Source: Paramecium sonneborni (taxonomy: Eukaryota > Ciliophora > Oligohymenophorea > Peniculida > Parameciidae). Taken from it: a stretch of 64,000 nucleotides of DNA. Below, piece after piece: positions 1 to 12,599 of this stretch. Location: contig CAJJDN010000158.1 of the NCBI GenBank assembly GCA_905182985.1, forward strand, positions 160,362-224,361. The letters run 5' to 3'. Positions within the stretch are counted from its first letter, which is position 1; the number at the start of each line of letters is the position of its first letter. The notes below the pieces were generated by a model. That model was not told the origin of the DNA. It was given only the letters and a program-made list of their open reading frames with translations, and did not search any database. The position numbers and the translations under genes were made by a program.

Positions 1-637
1 TTTAATAGAATTTTCAAATTATAAGAACTGCCAAGTGACTTTTCTTATACTTCTGATTTCAGATCTTAATATAGACTGTGATGATGGAATATTAAGACAT
101 TGAAGATATGAATTAAAAGAACTTACTGCAAGAATGAAAGTGCCTCTAAAAGTTGATTTTAACTTAGAGTATTATTTATAATACAAGATGCCAAGTTGAA
201 AGGTGATTCATTTCTTAAAATAGATATGTTGAATAATTTTTTATAATGAAAATTACAGTTTTATGATTTTTTTGATTGGGGTTAGTAATATTTATCTTTA
301 TAAACTAAATATTTTGTTTAATAAAGTTATGCTTTATTCTGAAACTCTTAATATTTTATTTAATCTACTTAACACTATTGAATAATAAAATTTTGAAAGC
401 TATTATTAATAATATTGTCTGGCGATGCTAAAATAATCTGATGATCAATAACTTAATAACAATTTAATATTTCAACAAATATTGGAGTATTATCAGTTAA
501 GAGCGATAATTAGTACCTTTATGAGCGGATTATAGCGCAAAAATATAAGGAATAAAACTGAAATATAAATTCTTGGGTTCTATATATGTAATACCTTTTT
601 ATAACCCAACCGAAGATTGATATAAAAACAAAACTGA
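1..637 (+). pseudogene. Eroded reading frame at left edge, product unrecognised
   Basis: Reading frame 2 (TAA/TAG as Gln) runs from the window edge to a TGA at 635-637. It is interrupted by three in-frame TGAs at 101, 197 and 230. The translation around these stops is coherent, with phrases such as RYELKELTARMKVPLKVDF and NFESYYQQYCLAMLKQSDD, and it continues open for 400 nt after the third stop. All three TGAs sit where a tryptophan would read well (for example PS-TGA-KVIHFLK), consistent with TGG-to-TGA decay. I recognise no family. The 5' part lies outside the window. It could also be a chance open stretch, but the acidic and basic residue content looks coding. Confidence 0.4.
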
Positions 638-1015
638 ATTATTAGTCATATTTTCGTATTTAATTCTTTCCTTAGTATTAACTATTAAATTACTATATTC
701 TCTAAATCATGAATAAATTTTGAAACCTCAAAATTATATAGATATCTTATCAATATAGAATATCCAATCTTCACTCATAGAATAATTTTCAAAAATTCCT
801 TCATAATGGGTGCAATAATTAAAATATATAGCAGAGAAACAACATAATCGATAGTTTCAATATTTATTTATCCAATTGGAATTCATCATTAAGAATTTTG
901 GCTATTTTTCTTATTCTCATTTAAATAATTCATAATGAAATGGTTAAAAATTGATAGTTTCTAAAGTAATATTTACTTTGGTACTAAATACAGCCATTTA
1001 TGATCGAAATTATCT

Positions 1016-3176
1016 ATAAATCTTCAATTTTTCCTTAATAGTTATTTTATTAATATTTCTATAACTTTTTTTAATTTGATAAAGGGATTATAATTTCATA
1101 CTATAAGAAAGGAGCTATATAGATTTAAACCTATTAATGTCTAGTAGATAATTTTATTCTTTTTAAGCTTGTTATATGATTACTAGTTATGAATTTAGTC
1201 TATTTGCCTCCTTATCATAAATCATTAGTGATCTAAAAAATTAATTTAAGATAATTATTTCACTTTTGTAAAAGTTCTGATAAATAAATGCATTGAAATG
1301 ATATACTTTCTCAAAGAAATAGTTCTTCTCCCTAAAAAATAAAAATATTAATGGCTCATTTTTGTATTTTCTTCTAGTAACCTTGATATTTATCAATTAG
1401 AATGTTTTATAATGAATATATCACAGCTGATTCTCTTGCTAAAAGAATAATGGCACCAATAGAACATATAATTCAGATTTATCAGTGATGTTTATATACA
1501 TATATACATTTACATCTCTTTTTGATTTCTAATAAAACTTGTACAATCATTAAAAAATATGCCATTAAAAGCTTTTTAAGATATTATGAGAAGATTTAGC
1601 TAAAATACAGTAACTTCATAATAATTAATAATTTAAGAGTTTCAAATAGCTATCACTAAATATAAGAAACCCTATAAATTACTTCCCACTTATAAGTAGG
1701 AATGCGCTGCTTTAAACATTTATTACATTCTCTTATAAATGAAGATGGAAAATGGATGCTCATTATAATAGAAATTAATTTAAAATTTTAAAAGAATTAA
1801 ATCCTATATCGGGTTAAAATAATGCAATTATAAAAACTTATTTAATTTAATATAATTTTAAACTGTTTTCTAATATAATTCCAAATTTCAAAAAAAAGAT
1901 TGTAATACTAGACTGCAATATTTAAAATTTAATAACACTTCAAATATCTTCAAAGGTAATAAAATTATTAATTCAAGTGCTCTAGTGATAGAGTTTCAAA
2001 AAATATTGTGGATAAAGAAATTGAACTAAGCTAAATTTAATATTTATTATAAATCTAAATTAAATTAATTAATAAATTTTGCTATAAATTTCTTNAAATA
2101 AATCTTCAATTTTTCCTTAATAGTTATTTTATTAATATTTCTATAACTTTTTTTAATTTGATAAAGGGATTATAATTTCATACTATAAGAAAGGAGCTAT
2201 ATAGATTTAAACCTATTAATGTCTAGTAGATAATTTTATTCTTTTTAAGCTTGTTATATGATTACTAGTTATGAATTTAGTCTATTTGCCTCCTTATCAT
2301 AAATCATTAGTGATCTAAAAAATTAATTTAAGATAATTATTTCACTTTTGTAAAAGTTCTGATAAATAAATGCATTGAAATGATATACTTTCTCAAAGAA
2401 ATAGTTCTTCTCCCTAAAAAATAAAAATATTAATGGCTCATTTTTGTATTTTCTTCTAGTAACCTTGATATTTATCAATTAGAATGTTTTATAATGAATA
2501 TATCACAGCTGATTCTCTTGCTAAAAGAATAATGGCACCAATAGAACATATAATTCAGATTTATCAGTGATGTTTATATACATATATACATTTACATCTC
2601 TTTTTGATTTCTAATAAAACTTGTACAATCATTAAAAAATATGCCATTAAAAGCTTTTTAAGATATTATGAGAAGATTTAGCTAAAATACAGTAACTTCA
2701 TAATAATTAATAATTTAAGAGTTTCAAATAGCTATCACTAAATATAAGAAACCCTATAAATTACTTCCCACTTATAAGTAGGAATGCGCTGCTTTAAACA
2801 TTTATTACATTCTCTTATAAATGAAGATGGAAAATGGATGCTCATTATAATAGAAATTAATTTAAAATTTTAAAAGAATTAAATCCTATATCGGGTTAAA
2901 ATAATGCAATTATAAAAACTTATTTAATTTAATATAATTTTAAACTGTTTTCTAATATAATTCCAAATTTCAAAAAAAAGATTGTAATACTAGACTGCAA
3001 TATTTAAAATTTAATAACACTTCAAATATCTTCAAAGGTAATAAAATTATTAATTCAAGTGCTCTAGTGATAGAGTTTCAAAAAATATTGTGGATAAAGA
3101 AATTGAACTAAGCTAAATTTAATATTTATTATAAATCTAAATTAAATTAATTAATAAATTTTGCTATAAATTTCTT
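1016..3176. repeat. Direct duplication around single N (pair 1)
   Basis: Positions 1016-2094 and 2098-3176 are the same 1079-nt sequence and meet at a single N (2095). The left copy ends at the N and the right copy begins three bases after it. Equal length and exact abutment point to unmerged contig ends rather than a tandem duplication. No gene is recognised inside; short open frames occur on both strands but none carries a recognisable motif. Confidence 0.9.
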
Positions 3177-4390
3177 TCTATCCCACATAAAATGTTTAAC
3201 ATTTAATAAAGATATATCAATGCTATAATAGAAGACTATGTTATTACTTTATCTTGAAATTCTTAATATATAATTATCTATTTATAATACCTATATTTAC
3301 TTTAAAACCACTATTATAAAATGGATATAATTAATGAAATTAACTCCACAAAAAATAAAAGCAATATTTCCTCTAATGCTATATATTAATTTCCTGTCTA
3401 TTTTTAAAAAGAATTGCTATAGAGAAAAAAATAGAAAAACTCTTATTTCTTAATGAGCAGATCCATTTTAATAAATTTGTTTTTCATTCAAAATAATTTA
3501 TTTGGCATTATCTTTAAGTTATTATTATACTTTTCTAAAATTTCTTCATAGCCAATAAAACCATTTTGAAATTTATATTTTATGATTTCAATTTTTGATA
3601 ATTAAATTATAATTGTACAAGAACAATTGAATCTTTATTACTTGACTTCAATATGGCAATTAAAATTATGAAAATAGACTATTGGTAAATTCATCTTATT
3701 TGAGGAATCATAAGAGATAAAAATAGCTAATGTAACTTACATTTAATATTTAAACAAACTATTAGAATAGGCACGGCATTGGTAGATTACTATACCTAAT
3801 TAAAATTTTAAGATTATTAATTATTTTTAACATAAAATTTTATTCAAATGTATCTTTTTCAATTTAGAAAAACGTTCTTGTTAATTTAAGCCTGATTCAG
3901 ATAATAATGAATGTAATAGTTTTACCAATATAAAAGCATGGAAAAAGAGATCTTATGTAAGAAAATAAATATCACAACAAAAACATATGTAAGAATAAAC
4001 TATTTGTAACAATTTATTATGATCATGATTTATTATTAATTATATAAGTAAAAAATTAACATGTATCTATTAATGATAACTATAAATTATCATCAAGATT
4101 TTCTAAAAAAATTTTATTATGTCTTATACATTGGAGATTATATTTCAGGACTAGGACTGATTATACTATATTTTAAACATATGGGGCAAAATCCATTTGT
4201 TTAGACCATCTACCTTGTATTATATTTTTGAATTTGTTTCTAATTAATTTACCAAATGCAAAAGAATTGACAATTATTGTTTTCACACTTTATAATCTTT
4301 TCATGATATTTTAAACTTCTAAATATATTTTATGAAATATTCCTAATTTCAATTTAAGATTTTATTTCCAAACTAATCTTACCATAATCT
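3177..4390. other. AT-rich interval, no gene recognised
   Basis: This stretch separates duplication pair 1 from the coiled-coil ORF. It is very AT-rich. I found no frame with a convincing coding composition or motif on either strand. Confidence 0.5.
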
Positions 4391-5626
4391 TCAATCAATA
4401 AACACAGTTTGGATTAAAGTGGAGCTTAACAAATATTGCATTAAACTATTTTATTTCCATTAATTGCAAAATATACTTATGCTTGTATTTAAGATTTATC
4501 TAAATAATGGCCACATTTATTTCTGTAATTATTTTATTGTTAATCTTAAACTAATTATTTTTATAGTACTTATATTCTAGTATTTAGATTAGAGTAATGA
4601 TGAACTTTCAATTGAATATTGATCTTTTTTACTCTCTAATTTAGGACTTATTTAAACATTCTTCATCTTTATTTGGGCTTTATAATCATCTATTTCTTTA
4701 TTTAAAGTTTCAATTTATTATTAAAATTTTTGTTTTGTTATCTAAAGTTAATTTTATAAGTAGCTATTTTCTGTTTGTAATTTTTAATAGTCTTCGAAAA
4801 ATTTACAATTTTGTTGTTAATTTAATTGCCTAAATTAGATTCCATTATACATTTTACTTTTAATTATCTCTTTCTTTCTTTATGTTTTGATTTTCATTTT
4901 CGTATTATCTTAATTATTTTTCATAATCTTACAATTTAGTTCTAGTATATGATATTATTTTTACTTTAATTGAGAGTTTTAATATTTCAATTCTTTGTTT
5001 TATTAATCTAAGTTTTATAGTTATTGTTGATTTATACTTTACTAATTATTTTAAATTCTATATAGAAAAATAAATTACTGAGAATTTTAATTGCCAAATT
5101 CATTTACTTGATTATTATGATTTTAAATGTATTCATTAATTCCAATTTTAGTAATATAATTTTGTTATGATGGCCCTTTTGCTTAAATAATTGAAGACTA
5201 ATTCCAACTACTTTAGGCTTATTAATTTTTATTTATTGGTTGAGATAAATGTTCACTCTAAGTGTTTCTTTCAAAAATATTACTATTATTATTAAATTAT
5301 TTATTATCATCATTCTAATCAATCTAGTATTATTTTTAGATATAATTTAATTTCTTAGATAATACCTTTTTATAAGTAATTTATCTATTTTACAAACTAC
5401 CCATAAGTTTAATTACATAACTATTTGGGTCTCCATTATATTATTTATCCTTCTCAAAATATAATAAAATTTCATAATTATCATTCAAATTGTTTTTAAT
5501 GTATTGCTTGATATCCAATATTGTTGTATTGTATTATACTTTATAAGTTCTTAAAGTCTAATTTTTGGGTAAATCTAGATCATAAAATGAAATTATCATT
5601 GTATCTGGAGATTATGGCCTTCTCAT
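4391..5626 (-). CDS. Coiled-coil protein, 411 aa, function unknown
   Basis: With TAA/TAG as Gln this frame is open from ATG (5626-5624) to TGA (4393-4391), 412 codons, far longer than expected by chance here. Residues about 1-90 form a compact mixed region (MRRPQSPDTMIISFYDLDL, then VQYNTTILDIKQYIKNNL), possibly a small ubiquitin-like or beta-grasp domain; that is a guess. From about residue 150 the protein is rich in Q, N, K and E with coiled-coil character, for example LDQQNKELKYQNSQLKQKQ and IETLNKEIDDYKAQIK. In the middle (about 4760-4900) an alternative frame also gives a good coil (EKQLRQYENENQNIKKERDN), so a pair of compensating frameshifts or a misjudged intron is possible. There is no obvious partner gene beside it. 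Confidence 0.55.
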
Positions 5627-7262
5627 TCTATTAAAAAAAATAATAATTTTATTCTTCATACTTAATTGTAAAAAAATTTATAATAGGATTTATTATTCTA
5701 TTGATATTTTATCAGCTTTTGAGCTTATATTGAGTTACTCTCCCTTTTTTATTTCACTTTCTGGATTTTTACCTATTTTATGGTGATATATATTGATAAA
5801 TTTAGATATAATTCATCCTCTTAAATTATGACATCTAGAGGTTTTATAAATTCTTAACATATTTATTCCAAATTTAGATTTTAAGAAGATTAAATATCTA
5901 CTCTCATCTGAATCACAACTATTTACTTAAACATAAATTCTTAGTTTTTGTTGTTATTAAATATTTATAAACATATCAGAAAATTATATTAGATACAATG
6001 CTTTTCTTAAATAATAGTTGGGTTTTATTCTGAATAATTTATTAGAATAAAACTCTTATATTTATAATAGATAATATCAAAAATTTATATTAAAAGTATT
6101 GATGTACAAATCTATTCTCTAAATGTTTTTAATATAAGCATAAATTCTTAAATCTGTTGATTTGATTATTCTTTTTTTCTTTAATTAAAATACAAAAACT
6201 ATAATTTAAAATTAAAAATATAAAAAACAAGATTTCTTATATTAATGTATTACTATAACAACAATTTATTAAGATAGAAATTAAGTATTAATTAATCTCA
6301 TCACATTTTATACTTAATTAGCAATATTAAAATTGAATATTTCCTGTTACTATTATAATCATCCCATGTGTTATCATTTTAATTGGGCATTTGATTATTA
6401 TTTCATATGTATAAAAATTAAAATAAATAAATTATTTATTTGTTATTGAATATCATACTGTATACTTCTCAAATTTTTTATATAAAATAACTATTTCATT
6501 TTGATTAATTGAATTTTAAGTCCATATGATATTCTTCAAATTAGAAATCATATTGAAATGAATTATTAGATTTGAATCTGAATTAAAATATAATTTTGAG
6601 CACCTTAATATTGAAATAGTTTCTTCTTTTAATTATTAATTTTTTTGTAAAAAAGAATTAATTAAAAATAATTGCTAAGATTGCTTTATCGATTAATTTA
6701 ATTGATTTAATTATCTAGAAGTTATTTTAAGAGAAAAATTTTGAATTTTAATCAGTAAAATTGTTCGTAAATCTATTAATAAATGGTAAATCACTATATT
6801 TGCAATTACTAACTTTTATAATGTATAATAGGAAATAAATTATTTTGTAGAATCCACACTAAGGTCTATGCTAAAAAATAACTATTCTTATAGAAATATA
6901 GTTGATGGGAGGAATAAGATATAAAAACGTTTGTGATTTAATAAAATTTAATTTGTACAAAAAAGGGGACTCTGAATAATTTTATACTAAAAAAACTACA
7001 AATTAATTGAAAAATAATTTACCTGATTTACTAAATTTTAGAATCTTTTTTATCAGACATTATTATTTTAAATAGCTAATACATTTTGAAATAAAACATT
7101 ATCTAGTAAAATTAAAGATTAATTCTTAGCAAAATATTTTAATGTTAAATTTCTATCACTAATAAATCAATTACTTGTAAAACGATTAGGAATATTTAAA
7201 ATATTAAAACTTTCAAATTTTAGATTTCACAAGCACTTAAAAAATGATAAATTAGATATGGA
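5627..7262. other. AT-rich interval, no gene recognised
   Basis: Upstream of the coiled-coil ORF and before a small plus-strand ORF. I saw no recognisable protein motif, RNA gene or repeat. Confidence 0.45.
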
Positions 7263-7715
7263 ATGATATTTTTTTAAGGAAAGCATAAAAATTTTTTATT
7301 GATTTTAGTTATATTAATAATCTACTTAAAGAGTTATAAATATTAAAATCTTAATGAAATAGAGCTATATGAAATATTATCAATAAAATATGAATTAGAT
7401 CGTTTTATAAAATTATTAGATAAATCAGCTTATACATTCCAAAGATATAAAAGTTAAGATAGAAGGCAGGGCAAGTAAGATAATTTAATTTATCTATACT
7501 ATACAAATCAATATTCATTATTTTTCTCATAAGAAGTTAAAGTTAATTTCAACATTATAATTATTGTATTTTTAAATAATATATTGTTGATAAAAAACCC
7601 TCTTAATTTGAGAAAACTATACTAAGTAATTAAATTGAAATCTATCAACTTTACTGTAATAAGTGGATAATAATTATATTTTCATTACTTTGTAAATTTT
7701 AATATCTCAAGATGA
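7263..7715 (+). CDS. Small ORF with N-terminal hydrophobic segment, 150 aa
   Basis: The frame is open from ATG at 7263 to TGA at 7713-7715 under the ciliate code. Residues about 11-24 (NFLLILVILIIYL) are hydrophobic enough for a membrane anchor or signal. They are followed by a charged, helix-prone stretch (LNEIELYEILSIKYELDRF, then IKLLDKSAYTFQRYK). The last 60 residues lose coding character, so the gene may be truncated or may continue through an unseen intron. No family is recognised. Confidence 0.3.
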
Positions 7716-7767
7716 TTGTTTAAGTCTCCATTATATCTATTTTACTTTAAATAATTGCCCTCTAGAA

Positions 7768-8079
7768 TCAATAAAATGTAAATCTTAATTCATGCTTTTC
7801 TTCATCTTCCTTGAACCTATTATAATCAAGAAAACTATCAATTTTATAATGATAAACTTTTCTTCGTAAATCTTTAATGTTATGCTCAAGTAATAATTCA
7901 AGGTTATTTATCAGATATAAACTCAAAAACATATCAATCATATACTCTTGAGGCTAATTAAATTCTTAAATTAAAGATAACTATATTAACATTAGGGTTT
8001 TTTTAGAATAATTAGGGATTCCTTTCGTATGCCTTAATTATTCAATTTACTTAGAGAATTGTTTTAAATAAACATTCAT
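7768..8079 (-). CDS. Small charged ORF, 103 aa, unknown
   Basis: Open from ATG (8079-8077) to TGA (7770-7768). The translation is rich in K, E, L and H with helical character, for example LINNLELLLEHNIKDLRRK and DYNRFKEDEEKHELRFTFY. The sequence after the stop also reads plausibly in two frames, so this may be one exon or a fragment of a decayed gene. Its orientation opposes the ORF at 7263-7715. No homology is recognised. Confidence 0.3.
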
Positions 8080-8748
8080 ATAAAGTCATTTTGTTATTTT
8101 CTCAAAAAATTAAATATTTTGTTAAATTGTAATAGAAGTTTAAAACAAATAACAGTAGATATTTAAGTTTATATTTTAGTTAACCTGATTTTTATGTAGT
8201 TTAACATTATTAATTAATGTTTAATATGAGATTTAGTAAATGACAATCCAATAATTATGAGAAGATTCTTTAACTGCTAATATGCAAATAGTTTTCTCCT
8301 AATTAAAATAAAATAAAAATTTAATTTTCTAAGAGACACTGATGAAGGACTTTCAAATATATTTTGTTTAACTTAGAAGGCTTAATTAATCTTATCTCAA
8401 ATCTTTTAAAAAACAATATTTTCAAGTATTTTTAGTATAAATAATTTTAGAACTTAACATCTTATTGTTATTTTCGATTTAACTTAATCCAATAAATACT
8501 CATATCATATACTGGAATTTTAATATTTCCTTATTTAAAAATGGATATATAATACAAATGGAATAAGATATGAAATTTAAAAGAAGGTTAAAAGCTTACA
8601 GTTTATTATGGCATTTTCAATTTAACTTTTAATTTATACAAATCTATTATATTTGAATTAAAAAAAATACAATATAAATAAAAAGATTTCTATTAATCGA
8701 TTAATATTCATGAGAAGATTATAAAAGGTTAAAATATATAGAAATTGA
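8080..8748. other. AT-rich interval with coding-like traces
   Basis: No complete gene. Just before 8749 a plus-strand frame reads EDYKRLKYIEIDQNSLKI, which connects to the following ORF only through a frame change. It may be the eroded 5' part of that gene. Confidence 0.35.
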
Positions 8749-9588
8749 TTAAAATTCTCTGAAGATTATTTAATAATCAGAAAATTATTCAAATTAGAAT
8801 AAAAATTGAATTCCTTATAATAATATTATAATGATTTAATCAAGTAAAATGAGATTTTATTTAATGAATAATAATCTACTCTAAAGAATTATGAAAAATT
8901 AAAAGAAGATTGTCTAAAAGTAAATGATTTCATTTTCTATATTTTAGACCCCACCTAAATGAGTAATTTGAATCAATAATTAAATGTTATTGAAATTAAA
9001 TTACAATAGTTAATTAATTATCAGAATAAACTTAAGAGTAATTCAAATAATTTTAGAGAGATTGTAAAGATATTACATATTTATAAAATAAATTTGAATA
9101 CCATGTTTGTTATTATAAATTTTATTGTTAGTTGTATTAGTAAATATTATATTAACTACTTTGACATTTAAAAAATAAATTTTATAATATATGAAAATCT
9201 CTTGAATAATTACCATCTTTCAATAATTAAAAATATTGTAGAAGTTGTTCAACAAAGTATTAAAAAGCAATATTTTTTATCTAATAAATAAAATAAGGAA
9301 CATCATAATTATTTATTTAGAAATAATTATTAAATTTTCAAAGACTAATAAAATATACATTAAATCTTATATAATATTGACTTATTTAATTAAGTTATTA
9401 TTTCTACTTTGGATTTTTTAAATAAAATTAATACATATATAGTTTAATATTTACAAATGATTCATTTATTGATCACTTAATTCATTTTATATACTTATGC
9501 TAAATTTTAACTGCGATTACAGTTATATCATTAATGGTTTATTAAGATGATATATATTTATTTTTTTTCACTGATTATTCATGATTGA
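8749..9588 (+). pseudogene. Coiled-coil gene fragment, unknown
   Basis: A TGA-free frame of 840 nt (8749 to TGA 9586-9588) begins right after an in-frame TGA at 8746. The first 110 codons are strongly coiled-coil-like (KLFKLEQKLNSLQQYYNDL, then STLKNYEKLKEDCLKVNDF). The C-terminal half is hydrophobic and I/N/Y-rich, with weaker coding character. The matching upstream sequence lies in another frame, so a frameshift or missed intron separates a probable 5' part. A decayed long coiled-coil protein is the simplest reading. Confidence 0.35.
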
Positions 9589-10952
9589 AATACCCAATTA
9601 TCTTAATATGTAGAATATGTTCAATTATTAATGATCTATATATAATACCCTGATCCAATCTATATTAATTATAATACTACTATTTTAGATAATATCTCTA
9701 AAACCTATTCTTATTAATTCCAAACAATTTAATTTTACATATTTTGACATCTTATTATATCTTGATTAGTTGGAATTGAAAAAATTTAATTCAATAATGT
9801 TTTATTAAAGTTTAGAGAATTAATTTTCAAAAAAAAATAGAGAAAAAATTGAATAGCAATTTCGTTGTATTGATAATAATGAACTCTTAGAAATTGAAAT
9901 TAAAATATATATAAACTAAATTTTCATTTTCTAATTTTAAAAAATACATCCATATAATTATGCATTCCTTAAACTATTGAAAAAAATGGTCTATTTTAAT
10001 CCACTTTATAAGTTCAATACTATACATGATAACTATTCGTATATAATTATTTAATTCTTAACATAATGAGAAATGATTTTGTAAATTATATAAGAGCCAT
10101 TTTGAGTTACAAGATTTTCTTAGTATTTTGATTTAAAACTAATATTTTCTAGGGTAGGTTGTCTAAAATTAATTCTCTTTAAAATTAAATGCCTTATTCT
10201 CATATTCTTTATTTATATATTTACCAAAGAGATCTATTCAAATTGTTAATGAGGTCTATTTAATAAGATTTATAGTGTCTTTGCTTGATTTTTTTGAATA
10301 ACCTACCCAAAATTCTATAATTGCATTTGAAAATTTTAGGACAAAAGTTGTCTCGATATCTTAGAATAATGAATTTAAAAACATATATTATATGAAAATA
10401 GAAAATATAAATTATTAATTCATTATTAGGGCATATTCTCGAAAAAGTGATTAATTTTTTTAGAAATAGAATTATTTTATTTATGATAAGAGATTTAATA
10501 ATAATATAATTTATTATTAAATACACAATTATCTTTTATCTATCATTAATTTCTTAATTAAATATTTTATAAGATATTTAATTCATTATTTAATCAGTTT
10601 CTTTTTGGTCTAATTAAGGTAATAAAATCTAATGGAATCTTATATATAAGTTGTGAAAAAAGTAAATTAAGAAAATAAGAAATCCCGCTAAAGTTTGGGA
10701 GAAATTTTTAAATTAAAAGTCCTTAATAACACCAGATAATCTCAATAATTTCCATTATTAAACATTTATTAGAATAATAATTATTTTAACATTCTTTTTT
10801 ATAAAATGGATATCAAATGAAAAAAATGTTTAAGATAATTTAACCTTTTTTGATCACATCTCTATAATCTTTAATTTAATTAAGATTTATCATAAAATAT
10901 TATATCATATTATATTTAAAAATTATTTAAATCTTATAATTTTATTAATATA
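9589..10952. other. AT-rich interval, no gene recognised
   Basis: Lies downstream of the pseudokinase gene (minus strand) and after the coiled-coil fragment. No motif, repeat or RNA gene is seen. Confidence 0.45.
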
Positions 10953-12599
10953 TCAGCAATTGTGACCAACAAACCCAAAATTAATAAGTATATCACTAGG
11001 TTTAATCTATTGATTTTCAGGAAGAACTTCTCTAAATATCTATTAAAAATTTTCTACATCTAAAGATGTGATTATGATGCAAATATAAATTTATTTCTAG
11101 AATTATTATAATTCCTCTGATATTTCATCTTAAACTTTTAGTTAGTTTATATATTAAAATAATATTTCAAGAGCTTCAAAATAACCATTTTCAAAAAATT
11201 CTTAAGAATTTAATAACATGCTATGATTTTGATTATAATCATCTAATATAGATTTTTTAATATTTTGAGAAAGCTTAGAATTCTTATTTAAATGAATATA
11301 ACAATGCTATCTGAACATTTCTATTAATTATTTTGTTAATTTATCTATATATTCAAAAATTTCTATAGATTTTAATAAATCTTTTGAAAATTGTTGTAAA
11401 AAAATTTAGCAATCTTAATCCAATTTATTTTAATATTAATCTGATTATGAATAATGATTGGTTTCCCTTAAAATAAGAAGATGCATTTTCTTCACAAAAT
11501 ATGCAAAAATATATTCATATGGATGTATATATCTTGGTAATAAATTAATTATTTTTTCTTCTGTTTCTTCTAATATAAAACATTTAAAATAATCTAATTA
11601 TTTTTATAGCCAAAAAGTATCAAACTTTTTATTTTCAAATTTAAGTTATTTCATTATAACACTTTAATAATCAGGCTTAAACTTTTAGTCTAATATGGTT
11701 GATAGATTTTTATAAAATTTTAAATATTTGTTTTATTCTTCAATTTAAAGATTTTAAATGTATTCATGTTAATATATTTAAAAAAATGATAATCTTTTCT
11801 CTTTATTGTAAGTTAGTAAATCTTACACAAAAGAACAAAGGTTTTAATTGTATCTACTAGTCTAACATGGAATAAACTTCATTTTTTTTAAATGTTATAA
11901 ATATTGTTCTTTTTCATCATATTTATATCTTTCAAATGTATTTTATTGTGATTTTATATGATTTATAGGTCTTAATTTGATCAAGTTGTATAAGAAAGCT
12001 CCTACTAACCAAGAATCAAATTTTAAATCGAATACTTTATCATTTTCATATGAATTATATAAAAGATTATTATTCTTCTCAATTAAGCTTTCTAAATATT
12101 CTGGAGGTGCTAAAATATCTAATTAATCTTAATTTATTCTAGAACCAAATCCAAAATCCATTAGAATCATCCTTTTACTTGTTTATGTTTATAAAATATT
12201 TTAAACAGAAAATAATCTTCCAGGTATTTTATTTGAATGAAGTTCATAAAGTGCTTCTAATAGCTATTTCAAATATATTTTTATTTCAGTATTTTCAAAT
12301 GACTTTTGTAATTTCACATTCACCAATATTATTTTATCAAAGAATTCACCCTCGATATAATTAAACAAAAATAATTGATTCTTATACATTTTCTAATAGT
12401 TTCTAAATTATCTTGGTTTTTTTGTATTTTTTATAATTTGTACCTCATCAAAAAAATATCCTTTTTCCACATAATCCTTTCTAAATTCAAATGCAAAATA
12501 TTTTAATATAGAATTATTTTAAACCATCTCTTCCGCTAGATATACCTTTCCTGAACTAGTTTCAAATAATGGACAAATGATAGAGATATTATGATTCAT
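10953..12599 (-). CDS. Protein-kinase-like protein lacking catalytic residues (pseudokinase), 548 aa
   Basis: A single uninterrupted frame runs from ATG (12599-12597) to TGA (10955-10953) with TAA/TAG as Gln and no intron. A kinase fold is readable: glycine-loop-like ETSSGKVYLAEE (residues 13-24), a beta3 segment at 34-41 (YFAFEFRK) where the expected VAIK lysine is Glu38, a possible alpha-C Glu52, helix E LLEALYELHSNKI (113-125), then GRLFSVQN (127-134) in place of HRDxxxxN, so His and Asp are lost while Asn134 remains. DFG is kept at 148-150, an APE-like APPEY follows, and an alpha-F-like DSWLVGAFLYNLI is present. The C-terminal half (about 250 residues) is Q/K/N-rich and unrecognised. Loss of the lysine and the catalytic aspartate predicts no normal phosphotransfer; a scaffold or regulatory role is inferred. 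Neighbours give no hint. Confidence 0.75.

Noticed and set aside
1016..3176. Tandem duplication or mobile element
   Set aside because: No terminal repeats or transposase; equal copies abutting a single N indicate an assembly join.
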